Source: an uncultured Ignavibacteria bacterium (GTDB lineage: Bacteria > Bacteroidota > Ignavibacteria > Tepidaquicellales > Tepidaquicellaceae). Taken from it: a stretch of DNA of 14,607 nt. The position numbers and the translations under genes are program-made. Numbering within the stretch: position 1 is the first letter of the stretch; each line of letters begins with the position of its first letter. The stretch lies in contig CALEVL010000117.1 of NCBI GenBank assembly GCA_937924675.1, positions 1 through 14,607 on the forward strand, read 5' to 3'. Shown here piece by piece: positions 6,400 through 14,423 of this stretch. The notes beneath the pieces were generated by a model. That model was not told the DNA's origin and made no database searches. It worked only from the letters and a program-made list of their open reading frames with translations.

Positions 6400-8730
6400 A
6401 TGAAAAGAACTAAAGCTACTTTCTTTGGAATGCTTGTAATTGTTCTTGGTATCGCCCTTGGATTTTCAACAATGAAGGATGAACCCAAGAAAGGCAATCC
6501 AACCGACTCAAGAAGAAATGAGTCAATCAACCCGGTACAGCAAGATGGTCCAATCGCGCCAATCGGCGGATATGATACAGACGGAACACCTTATTACACT
6601 GACAATTTTGACGGCGCTAATGATACAACAGCACTGAAATCAAGAGGTTATTTCGTTTGGTACAGAGGCACGGGTCCTCAAGGAACTACAGCAACATGGT
6701 ATCAGGGAACAACTCCATTTGTAGCTTATAATGGTCCTGCCACAGGTTATGTAGCAGCTAATTACAATGTGGTAACAAGTGTCAACAATATTGACAGCTG
6801 GCTCATTACTCCTGCAAATGTTGTCACTTTAGGAGATTCCATAGTATTTTATTGTCGTTCAATTGCAGCAAATCCATTCCCGGATTCAGTTAGGGTAATG
6901 TATTCTTCAGCAGGTTCTACAACCCCTGAAGGTTCATGGGTGGAGCTTGGCAGATTTCTGGCAATAGACGATGGAACTTGGGAAAGAAAGGCATTCGGTG
7001 CACCATCATCTTCACTTTCCGGAAGGTTTGCAATCAGATATAATGTTGTTGATGGCGGTCCGCTTGGTGATAACAGTAATTACATCGGAGTTGACGCTCT
7101 TACAATCGAAGGTGTTGCAATTGCAAACGATATGGCTGCTTCAGCGAACGTTGCTCCTACAGGAAGTGTAGTTCTTCCTTCGGCAACAATTGCTCCAAAA
7201 GCAACATTCACAAATATCGGAGCAGCAAATCAAACAAACATTCCGGTAAGCTACAGCATTTCAGGTCCGGTTAATTATTCCAGCAATAAGGTTATTGCTT
7301 CACTTACTGCAGGTTCAGGAACAACTGTTACATTCGACAGTACATTCAATCCGACACCCGGTACTTACAATGTAACCATCATAGTAAGTCTTGCAACAGA
7401 CGGTAACAGGGCAAACGATACACTGAGAACATCATTCACGGCTATAAATCCGAATTACGGAACAAGCGGAACATATTCTTATGCTAACTCTGTAACCGGT
7501 ACAGGAGCTCCATCCTCACCTGATTATTGCTGGAAAGATACTTCAGGAAGCACAAGCCTTGTTGTTAACAGCACAAATGCAAGCACAGGTAATTTCCTTG
7601 GCTCACTTGATGACGGTCACTGGAAATTCAGACTGCCTGCAGGTAAGAGAGTAAAAATGGGTGGCGTTGAGTATGATTCAGTTTTTGTTGCAACAAACGG
7701 ATTTATCAGTTTCTCACAGCATACATTACTGAACTCATTCAGCCCTGCTCTTAATTCACTGAACAGACCGTCGTTTTATGCGATGTGGATGGATCTGAAT
7801 TATACAACTCTTTCGGTTGGTTCAGCTACAAACAGACTTAGTTACAAGGTCAACGGTTATCAGTTAATTGTAACTTATGACAGAGCACCTGCTTTTGGCG
7901 GCGACACATCAGAATATGTTTCCATGCAAGCAGTAATAGATCTCGTTGAACCGGGATTTGCAGCTAATTCAGATATGGTCGTTCAGTTTGCCGACGGTAC
8001 AAACGGTAATACCGGCGCTGACTTCCTTGGATATTACAACACAGATCTGTTGAATGCTCACCTTGTTGGATTGCAGATTGCAAGTGGTACTACACAAACG
8101 TATTACAGAGCAGCTTACCCTGCAAATCCTCCCGGACCATTGTTCGGAGCATCACCGATCGCAATTGAATTCGGTCCGGATGCAAGCAGTCTTAACTCTT
8201 CATGTGAAGCAGCTACTTTGAACCTTGGTGCTTCTATTGAAGCTATCACACCTTCAAGTTCGGCAGATACAATTACGGTTCTGTTAAGGTCTGCAACATC
8301 ACCTTATGAAATCGTAGATGCAGCTAAAGGTGTACTTAGCGCTTCCGGAACTGTTTCTCTTAGCTTCACAAAAGCGATTCTCAGTACTAGCTATTTCATC
8401 GTTGTAAAGCACAGAAACAGCATAGAAACATGGAGTGCTGCTCCGGTGAACGTCACAGCAGTTACCAGCTATAATTTCAAGACTGGTATTGGACAGGCTT
8501 TTGGAAGCAATATGGTAGTCGTAAGCGGAAATGCCTCATTCTACAGCGGTGACGCAAATCAGGACGGAACAATTGACGGTTCTGACGGAAGTCTCGTTGA
8601 CAATGATGCCTTCAACTTTAATGGCGGATATATTCCTACTGACATTAACAACGACGGTTTCGTTGACGCTTCTGATGCATCATATGTAGAAAACAATGCA
8701 AATAATTTCATCGGCATAATCAGGCCGTAA
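6400..8730 (+). CDS. Exported multi-domain protein with choice-of-anchor J domain and C-terminal dockerin (paralogue A)
   Basis: A 776-residue exported, probably cell-surface or secreted protein; specific function unknown. In order: positively charged N-terminus and hydrophobic segment (residues 2-22) without a clean AxA cleavage site; NPTDSRRNES at 33-42; a choice-of-anchor J (cleaved-adhesin-like) beta domain at about 65-238 (DNFDGAND, NIDSWLITPA, FAIRYNVVDGG, YIGVDALTIEG); a CARDB-like domain at 242-349; a nidogen-like beta domain at 352-573 (DSVFVATNGFISF, YAMWMDLNY, LIVTYDRAPAF); a beta domain at 596-715 with HRNSIETWS at 671-679; and a two-loop type I dockerin at 718-776. No T9SS sorting domain is present: the protein ends NNFIGIIRP. 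It is a tandem paralogue of the next gene, with conserved layout throughout. It has its own ribosome site and a terminator, so it is probably monocistronic. A structural or adhesive role is inference; no catalytic motif was seen. Confidence 0.85.
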   Translation: MKRTKATFFGMLVIVLGIALGFSTMKDEPKKGNPTDSRRNESINPVQQDGPIAPIGGYDTDGTPYYTDNFDGANDTTALKSRGYFVWYRGTGPQGTTATWYQGTTPFVAYNGPATGYVAANYNVVTSVNNIDSWLITPANVVTLGDSIVFYCRSIAANPFPDSVRVMYSSAGSTTPEGSWVELGRFLAIDDGTWERKAFGAPSSSLSGRFAIRYNVVDGGPLGDNSNYIGVDALTIEGVAIANDMAASANVAPTGSVVLPSATIAPKATFTNIGAANQTNIPVSYSISGPVNYSSNKVIASLTAGSGTTVTFDSTFNPTPGTYNVTIIVSLATDGNRANDTLRTSFTAINPNYGTSGTYSYANSVTGTGAPSSPDYCWKDTSGSTSLVVNSTNASTGNFLGSLDDGHWKFRLPAGKRVKMGGVEYDSVFVATNGFISFSQHTLLNSFSPALNSLNRPSFYAMWMDLNYTTLSVGSATNRLSYKVNGYQLIVTYDRAPAFGGDTSEYVSMQAVIDLVEPGFAANSDMVVQFADGTNGNTGADFLGYYNTDLLNAHLVGLQIASGTTQTYYRAAYPANPPGPLFGASPIAIEFGPDASSLNSSCEAATLNLGASIEAITPSSSADTITVLLRSATSPYEIVDAAKGVLSASGTVSLSFTKAILSTSYFIVVKHRNSIETWSAAPVNVTAVTSYNFKTGIGQAFGSNMVVVSGNASFYSGDANQDGTIDGSDGSLVDNDAFNFNGGYIPTDINNDGFVDASDASYVENNANNFIGIIRP
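6496..6516 (+). other. Conserved NPTDSRR motif, paralogue A residues 33-39
   Basis: The heptapeptide NPTDSRR follows the N-terminal hydrophobic segment and is found at exactly the same residue numbers in the neighbouring paralogue, while flanking sequence (residues 1-32 and 43-64) has diverged. ES at 41-42 is also shared. It may be a processing, retention or recognition signal; the function is unknown. Confidence 0.6.
8551..8727 (+). other. Type I dockerin domain of paralogue A
   Basis: Two calcium-binding loops 30 residues apart: DANQDGTIDGSD at 718-729 and DINNDGFVDASD at 748-759. Both keep the 1,3,5,9,12 ligand positions (D718, N720, D722, D726, D729; D748, N750, D752, D756, D759) and the loop glycine. 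Dockerins normally bind cohesin modules; none is encoded in this window. Confidence 0.85.
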
Positions 8731-8753
8731 GTAGTAATATAGTTTCATTTCAA

Positions 8754-8790
8754 GATCCGCCATTTGAAGAAAGTGGCGGGTCTTTTTTTT
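8754..8790 (+). terminator. Intrinsic terminator after paralogue A
   Basis: A GC-rich hairpin with left arm GATCCGCCATTT (8754-8765) and right arm AAAGTGGCGGGTC (8770-8782), one G-T pair and one bulged base, is followed by T8 at 8783-8790. It begins 24 bases after the stop codon, which separates the two paralogues transcriptionally. Confidence 0.92.
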
Positions 8791-8841
8791 GTTAATTTGA
8801 AATTTAGAGTTTCAAAATATGCTTTGATTTTTTAACTTGCA

Positions 8842-8870
8842 TTGAATCACAAAAAGACTATTTCTAAAAT
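8842..8870 (+). promoter_or_regulatory. Candidate promoter of the second dockerin protein gene
   Basis: TTGAAT (8842-8847) and TAAAAT (8865-8870), spaced by 17 bases, resemble sigma-70 boxes and lie between the upstream terminator and the ATG at 8934. The leader would be about 57 bases. The rest of the 203-base gap is AT-rich and shows nothing else. Confidence 0.35.
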
Positions 8871-8933
8871 TACTTCAGAATAACTTCGACTCTTCTTTTA
8901 CCGTTCTGCTAATTTCAATTTAACTATCATAGA

Positions 8934-11309
8934 ATGACTAAGGATTCTGCATCAGGATTCAGCCTGATCCAATGGCTGTTGTTGCCATTTGTACTGGGCT
9001 CAGCACTGTTTGGATATCTGCCTTCAGATAATCCGACAGATTCAAGAAGAGGGGAATCAAGACTTGAGAATTATTTACCCGAAGAGCAGATAGTTGTTTC
9101 TGAAAATGACTCTGTCAACGGTCAGCCAAGCATCTTACTTTACTCGGATAGTTTCAACGGGGCAAATGATACTTCTTCTCTAAAGAGCAGGGGATATAAA
9201 GTTTATTACAGGGGCACAGGACCTCAAGGCATTACAGCAGCATGGTTTCAGGGAAGTTCAATTGTTTTTCCCGCTTTAAATGGTTCGACAACCGGCTATG
9301 TTGCAGCAAATTTCAATGCTGTTAATTCTCAAAATAATATTGACAACTGGCTCGTTCTACCATCCAAAAGCACTGCTGTTGGAGACAGTTTATATTTCTA
9401 TTCGAGATCAATACTCAATTCGAGATTTCCTGATTCAATCAGAGTGATGTTTTCGCAAACCGGTGATTCGGTTCCAGAAGCTTCATGGACTGAAGTCGGC
9501 AGATTCAAAGTTAACACAAACGGAGCTTGGGAAAGAAAGGGATTCAGAGCTCCTTCAGCGGGAGAAAAGTCGAGATTCGCTATTAGATACAATGTTGTAA
9601 ATGGCGGACCTTCGGGAGTCAATAGCGATTATGTAGGAATTGACAGTTTGACTCTTGAGCGACCCATCATTTTTCCCAATAATATTCAGGCCGTCTCAAT
9701 TTTAGCACCTGCCGAAACGATACCTGCAGATGGAATAGCTTCAGCTCCATCCGCAATGTTCAAGAATGTCGGCTCAAACTCCTTGGCAAACATAAATGTA
9801 ACTTTCAAAATCACAGGACCCGTAAATTACAATAGTACCAAGCTGATATCTTCGTTGAATTCCGGAGATTCGGTAATTGTAAAGTTTGACAGTACATTTG
9901 TACCGGCCATTGGAAGTTATAATGCTAAGTCGTATTCTTCACTTGCAAATGACACTAATAAACTAAATGATACTGTCAGTTCAGCATTTTCTACAGTGCA
10001 AACTAACTTTGGCTCCGGAGCAGGTTATTCCTTTTCTAACTCAATTGGAACAGGTGCACCTTCAAAGCCGGAGTTCTGTTTCCGAGATACTTCAGGAAGC
10101 ACTAACCTGATTGTTAATGGTCAAAATGTTAGACAGGACATATTTACAGGTACAACTGATAACGGATATTTCAGACTCGGAAATTTTCTTCAGACTGGCA
10201 GAAAGATCAAATTTAGAGAATCATATGACTCACTTTTCATTGGCACAAACGGAATAATTGGATTTACACAACGAAATGTAGATCTGAAAGTGAGCAGTCC
10301 AGATACCATCAATTTCCCATACCCCGCATTTTTCCCTTTGTGGACTGACTTTGATTTCTCGAGTCTTTCAATGACTCTGAACAGACTTAGTGTAAAATTC
10401 ATCGGCAATTCATTTGTAATGATAAATTATGACAGAGCGTTTTTGAAAAACGGAAATTCCGGCGACTATGTAACTTTCCAAGTCTTGATAGATATTCTTG
10501 ATGACTTCACTTCAGATAACAGCAGGATACTCGTTCAATACAGCGATACAACTAATCAGCGGACCGGAGCATCCTTCATGTCTAAGTACTTTGGAAACTC
10601 TCTCCAAACGCATTTAACAGGACTGGCACTATCTCCAAATGAAAAACTATTTTACAGATATGCAGGTAACGGATTTACACCGATCGGTGGGGCGTTGCTA
10701 TCTTCCACGCCCGTATCAGTGCAGTTTGGACCAAATGCCACAAGACTAATTTACTCATGTTCACCGGCATCATTGCAGCTGCAGGCATCATTGGAAGCAA
10801 TAACTCCCGATCCGCCTCCGTCATCCAACAGCAGTGACACAATAATTATACAACTGAGAGAACAATCACCTCCGTATGAGCCCGTTGATGTAGCGAAATC
10901 TGTTTTGAGTAATTCCGGAAATGCAACGTTGAATTTCAATAACATCAAGCCGGGGAGATCATATTATATCATTGCCCTGCAAAGAAGCAGCATAGAAACA
11001 TGGAGCAGCCTGCCATTGAACATTCCAACTTCAGGCTCTGTTGTTAGCTACAATTTTACAACCGGACTTGACAAGGCTTACGCCAATAACATGGTTGTCA
11101 TACAAAGCAAAGCAAGTTTCTTCTGTGGAGATGTGAACCAAGATTATGCTATTGACGGTACTGATTTGAGTCAGGTTGATAATGATGTGACAGTTTTCAC
11201 GTCAGGGTATGTTTCTACTGACGTTAATAATGATGATTTGGTTGACGGCTCAGATGCACAATATGTGGATAACAATGCATCTAATTTTGTAGGCATGTTC
11301 AGGCCGTAA
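8934..11309 (+). CDS. Exported multi-domain protein with choice-of-anchor J domain and C-terminal dockerin (paralogue B)
   Basis: A 791-residue tandem paralogue of the preceding protein with the same order of parts; specific function unknown. Hydrophobic segment at residues 9-29 (with only one lysine before it, a poor Sec n-region); NPTDSRRGES at 33-42; choice-of-anchor J domain at about 70-242 (DSFNGANDT, YRGTGPQGI, NIDNWLVLPS, FAIRYNVVNGG); CARDB-like domain at about 248-355; nidogen-like domain at about 358-590 (LFIGTNGIIGFTQ, FPLWTDFDF, VMINYDRAF); beta domain at about 605-728 with RSSIETWS at 684-691; dockerin at 733-791, ending NNASNFVGMFRP. No T9SS sorting domain. The start is fixed: a stop codon lies in frame at 8910-8912 and no other early ATG exists. 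Unlike paralogue A it has no Shine-Dalgarno site, so translation strength may differ. The first domain and the dockerin are best conserved; the nidogen-like domain has drifted most. Confidence 0.85.
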   Translation: MTKDSASGFSLIQWLLLPFVLGSALFGYLPSDNPTDSRRGESRLENYLPEEQIVVSENDSVNGQPSILLYSDSFNGANDTSSLKSRGYKVYYRGTGPQGITAAWFQGSSIVFPALNGSTTGYVAANFNAVNSQNNIDNWLVLPSKSTAVGDSLYFYSRSILNSRFPDSIRVMFSQTGDSVPEASWTEVGRFKVNTNGAWERKGFRAPSAGEKSRFAIRYNVVNGGPSGVNSDYVGIDSLTLERPIIFPNNIQAVSILAPAETIPADGIASAPSAMFKNVGSNSLANINVTFKITGPVNYNSTKLISSLNSGDSVIVKFDSTFVPAIGSYNAKSYSSLANDTNKLNDTVSSAFSTVQTNFGSGAGYSFSNSIGTGAPSKPEFCFRDTSGSTNLIVNGQNVRQDIFTGTTDNGYFRLGNFLQTGRKIKFRESYDSLFIGTNGIIGFTQRNVDLKVSSPDTINFPYPAFFPLWTDFDFSSLSMTLNRLSVKFIGNSFVMINYDRAFLKNGNSGDYVTFQVLIDILDDFTSDNSRILVQYSDTTNQRTGASFMSKYFGNSLQTHLTGLALSPNEKLFYRYAGNGFTPIGGALLSSTPVSVQFGPNATRLIYSCSPASLQLQASLEAITPDPPPSSNSSDTIIIQLREQSPPYEPVDVAKSVLSNSGNATLNFNNIKPGRSYYIIALQRSSIETWSSLPLNIPTSGSVVSYNFTTGLDKAYANNMVVIQSKASFFCGDVNQDYAIDGTDLSQVDNDVTVFTSGYVSTDVNNDDLVDGSDAQYVDNNASNFVGMFRP
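9030..9050 (+). other. Conserved NPTDSRR motif, paralogue B residues 33-39
   Basis: Same heptapeptide at the same residue positions as in paralogue A, here only four residues after the hydrophobic segment. Codons differ between the copies (for example ccg/cca, aca/acc), so identity is kept at the protein level rather than by very recent copying. Confidence 0.6.
11130..11306 (+). other. Type I dockerin domain of paralogue B
   Basis: Loops DVNQDYAIDGTD (733-744) and DVNNDDLVDGSD (763-774) are 30 residues apart and keep all expected calcium ligands. In both loops the usual glycine after the third ligand is replaced (Tyr738, Asp768), unlike paralogue A. Calcium binding remains plausible; partner specificity may differ. 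Confidence 0.82.
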
Positions 11310-11430
11310 AACCGGTGTATGATGCTTGCGGCATCTGAACTGAAATCTATTCGATCCATTGAGAGCCTTGTTTTGTTGTTAGATTTTTGTTAGAAAAGAC
11401 ATTACATTTAGTATACAACTTATAACTAAG

Positions 11431-11568
11431 TGAAAGGAGTGCGTACCCAAATCCTTCCATTCATTTACATCTGTGCGGTTCATCACTGAAAAATGAATTG
11501 AGGAGCGCGAAAAACAAACTATAGGAATCGCAAACAACATTTCTTAACTAAACCAAAAAATTTTAACA
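11431..11568 (+). promoter_or_regulatory. Possible structured leader of the T9SS protein gene
   Basis: The 259-base gap before 11569 holds no gene. Within it are a perfect inverted pair ATTCATTT (11459-11466) and AAATGAAT (11491-11498), a short pair AAGGA (11434-11438) and TCCTT (11452-11456), and an imperfect direct repeat AGGAGTGCG (11435-11443) and AGGAGCGCG (11501-11509). Both repeat copies carry an SD core but lie more than 55 bases before the ATG, which itself has an A-rich lead-in and no SD. The TACATTTA at 11403-11410 resembles a -7 element by seven of eight positions. This fits a long folded leader, but no known riboswitch class was recognised. Confidence 0.3.
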
Positions 11569-14391
11569 ATGAAGAAATTATTTTCTTTGTGTGCGCTTGT
11601 ATTAATATTTGCATTAAGTATGAGTGCAAATGCACAGGTCAAGAATTACACATTCACTCAATCTTCAGGAACTTACACGCCGATCACCGGAGGAACAATT
11701 GTAGCTACGGCAACGGGTGCATCAGGTGCTGCATCGCTTGATGATAATATTTACAATCTTCCGGCCGCTACAATCCCATTCACATTTACATATGACGGTG
11801 TCGGATATGATGGCTTGAACATTAGCACAAATGGTTTCATTACGCTTGGTGCAACAGCTCCTACCGGAGCCAATTATACACCAATCAGCAATACCGCAAC
11901 ATACTCCGGAGCAATTGCAGCTTTCGGGGGTGACTTGAATTCATTATTCAATATCCTCGGCAATACCGGTGAGATCAGATATGAAACTGTCGGTTCATCA
12001 CCAAACAGAGAGTTTGTGATTCAGTATTCCAACTTCAGACCTTACAGTACTTCTACTTCTACAACTCTGTTCTGGAGATGGAATTTTCAGATCAGACTGC
12101 ATGAGAACAATTCGATTAATATTGTCTATGCCGCAAACTTCGTTGGCGCGCCGACAGCTACAACCAGGCAAGTAGGTCTGAGAGGCCCGACAAATGCTTT
12201 TGCAACGAATGTTGACAACAGACTCATTACTACAGGCACTCACACCTGGAGTACTTCAGTTGAAGGTACAACGAATGCATCTACTTGCGGTTTAAGCACA
12301 ACCAACATTCCTGTATCAGGACAAACATTTACCTGGGCTCCTCCGGTTGTTGTGACTGATGATGCGGGTGTTAGCGCGGCAGTAATAGGTTCTTCACCGG
12401 TTCAGATCATTTCTGTCGGTAAAGGATATGATGTTGTTGCCACTGTAAAAAACTATGGGACAAACACTCAAAATGTAATTCCTGTTTATTATACAGTAAA
12501 TGGCGGTTCACCGGTTGGTCCTGTAAACACAGTAGGACCTATCGTTCAGAACGGAACCGAAAATGTTACATTCAGTGGTGGTAATGCATTTATTCCGGTA
12601 ACTCCGGGAACTAACACCCTGAGGATATACACTCTCCTTGGAGGTGACGGCGCTGGTGTAAATGATACATTAACTGTTTTGGTAAATGTTCAGCAAAAAA
12701 TTGCTTCATATCCATATCTTCAAACATTCACTGCTCCTGCCAACTGGACGATAGTCATTGAGAATCTGGTTGGAACCACTGCTGTATGGGGACTTGGAAT
12801 CTGCGTTAATCCGGATGGCAAAGTGGGTGATACTGCAATTACTGCAAATTTCTTCAATGCTACAAATTTAAGAAGAGAAATCCTGAGAAGTCCGGAAATG
12901 GATTTCACGGGAATGACAAATCCTGTACTTAATTTCTATACTGCTTACAGGACATATACAGGAGGTGAAGATGATTCACTAGAAGTCGTTGTGTCAACAG
13001 ACGGCGGGGTCAATTTTTTCAGCGCAACAACAACATATAACAGGAGTGATGCGTCATTACCTTCGTTGGCAACAAGACCGGGACAATCTGCTTCATACTT
13101 CCCGGATTCTTCAAAGCAATGGAGATATGAGACAATTGATCTGTCTAACGTAGCAAACTTATCAAATGTTGTTTTAGGTTTCAGAGGCAAAAGTGATTTC
13201 GGAAACAGACTCTGGATCGATAATGTAATAGTCTCTGAAACGGACATGATTTGTAAAAGTACTGTCACTGCACCCGGTGCTTATTCCTGTGATCCTTTTG
13301 TTTTTTTGAATTTTAGTACGCTCCCGCTTCCTCCAAAGGGACAGAACTTATTTGCTGACGGTTCTGCAATTAAGGAAAAAACAGAAGAATACAACCTGGG
13401 AAACATTGCGGCAGTTGACGGCAATATCAATGTTGTTTCAGCTTCCAATTCAGATAATCCAGGCGGTGGTGATGCTTATATTTTGAGGTACATGAATAAT
13501 GACCCGGGTCAGAGCATCGAAACAAATACAACTGCAACAACACAATCAGGCGGAATTTTTACCCCTTCAAATGCTTATCATGACTATTGGTTCAAAACCG
13601 CTTACACCGGAAATGATAAAACAGGCTATGCTACCTACGACATATCGATCTATCTAGACGGACTTGTATTCCTTGATCCAACAAACCTGTACATAATGAA
13701 ACGCAGTGATCCGACAGGCAAATGGGTTTGTTTAAATACCACACTGTCCGGTAACTATCTTCTTGCATCGGGACTTACCAGCTTTGGTGACTTTGCAATC
13801 GGCGGCAGCGAACCGCTCCCTGTTGAGCTTTCATCATTCGTTTCAGTAATCAACGGAAACAGTGTAACACTCAACTGGTCAACATCCACGGAAACTAATA
13901 ACGCAGGATTCGATATCGAAAGATCTGCAATCAATGGTTCATGGACAAAGATCGGAACAGTCAGCGGTAACGGTACAAGCACAACACCGCACAGCTACTC
14001 ATACACAGACAGAGCAGTTGCATCAGGAAAATATAACTACAGACTGAAGCAAACAGACTTCAACGGAAACTTCGAATATCATAACCTCGGCAACGAAGTT
14101 ATAATTGGAATTCCAATGAAGTATGATCTGTCACAGAACTATCCTAATCCTTTCAACCCGTCAACAAAGATCAATTATGACCTGCCGGCAGACGGTAAGG
14201 TTGCAATTAAATTGTTTGACATGTCAGGTAAGGAAGTTGCATCGCTTGTAAATGAAGTAAAGACTGCGGGATATCATACAGTAGACTTCAATGCATCAAA
14301 TCTTTCAAGTGGAGTTTACTTCTACAGCATTTCAGTGGAAGCAAACGGTAACAACTTTACTGCTACAAAGAAAATGATGCTTGTCAAGTAA
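11569..14391 (+). CDS. T9SS-sorted surface protein with nidogen-like, CARDB-like, choice-of-anchor J and FnIII-like domains
   Basis: A 940-residue protein exported by Sec and then expected to cross the outer membrane through the type IX system. Signal peptide at residues 1-22 with cleavage after ANA. Next come a nidogen-like beta domain at about 23-262 (YDGLNISTNGFITLG, AAFGGDLNSLFN, FQIRLHENNSINIVY); a CARDB-like domain at 262-375; a choice-of-anchor J domain at about 379-557 (PYLQTFTAPANW, LWIDNVIVSE); an unassigned beta-rich stretch at 558-745; an FnIII-like domain at about 751-848 starting PVELSSF; and the type A sorting domain at 852-940. Its first three modules are the same types as in the two upstream proteins but in reverse order, and it has no dockerin. 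No enzymatic motif was seen, so a structural or adhesive surface role is inferred. The ATG at 11569 directly precedes a standard signal peptide. A strong terminator follows. Confidence 0.88.
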   Translation: MKKLFSLCALVLIFALSMSANAQVKNYTFTQSSGTYTPITGGTIVATATGASGAASLDDNIYNLPAATIPFTFTYDGVGYDGLNISTNGFITLGATAPTGANYTPISNTATYSGAIAAFGGDLNSLFNILGNTGEIRYETVGSSPNREFVIQYSNFRPYSTSTSTTLFWRWNFQIRLHENNSINIVYAANFVGAPTATTRQVGLRGPTNAFATNVDNRLITTGTHTWSTSVEGTTNASTCGLSTTNIPVSGQTFTWAPPVVVTDDAGVSAAVIGSSPVQIISVGKGYDVVATVKNYGTNTQNVIPVYYTVNGGSPVGPVNTVGPIVQNGTENVTFSGGNAFIPVTPGTNTLRIYTLLGGDGAGVNDTLTVLVNVQQKIASYPYLQTFTAPANWTIVIENLVGTTAVWGLGICVNPDGKVGDTAITANFFNATNLRREILRSPEMDFTGMTNPVLNFYTAYRTYTGGEDDSLEVVVSTDGGVNFFSATTTYNRSDASLPSLATRPGQSASYFPDSSKQWRYETIDLSNVANLSNVVLGFRGKSDFGNRLWIDNVIVSETDMICKSTVTAPGAYSCDPFVFLNFSTLPLPPKGQNLFADGSAIKEKTEEYNLGNIAAVDGNINVVSASNSDNPGGGDAYILRYMNNDPGQSIETNTTATTQSGGIFTPSNAYHDYWFKTAYTGNDKTGYATYDISIYLDGLVFLDPTNLYIMKRSDPTGKWVCLNTTLSGNYLLASGLTSFGDFAIGGSEPLPVELSSFVSVINGNSVTLNWSTSTETNNAGFDIERSAINGSWTKIGTVSGNGTSTTPHSYSYTDRAVASGKYNYRLKQTDFNGNFEYHNLGNEVIIGIPMKYDLSQNYPNPFNPSTKINYDLPADGKVAIKLFDMSGKEVASLVNEVKTAGYHTVDFNASNLSSGVYFYSISVEANGNNFTATKKMMLVK
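14122..14391 (+). other. Type IX secretion C-terminal sorting domain
   Basis: Residues 852-940 hold the markers YDLSQNYPNPFNPSTKI, VAIKLFDMSGKEV, GYHTVDFNASNLSSGVYFY and a KKMMLVK end. This domain directs outer-membrane translocation and is normally removed during surface attachment. The NPFNPST form is the one I associate with Ignavibacteria and relatives. Secretion machinery is not encoded in this window. Confidence 0.93.
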
Positions 14392-14423
14392 TAGATTCGA
14401 ATTGTATCGGTAATATTAATATG

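Noticed and set aside
11321..11335. Hairpin GATGC-ttgcg-GCATC after paralogue B as a terminator
   Set aside because: Only five base pairs and no T-run directly after it; a weak fold at best.
11439..11489. Short GTG-started leader peptide before the T9SS gene (16 codons ending TGA)
   Set aside because: The AGGAG core overlaps or touches the GTG, leaving no spacing, and no attenuator-like codon run or terminator follows.
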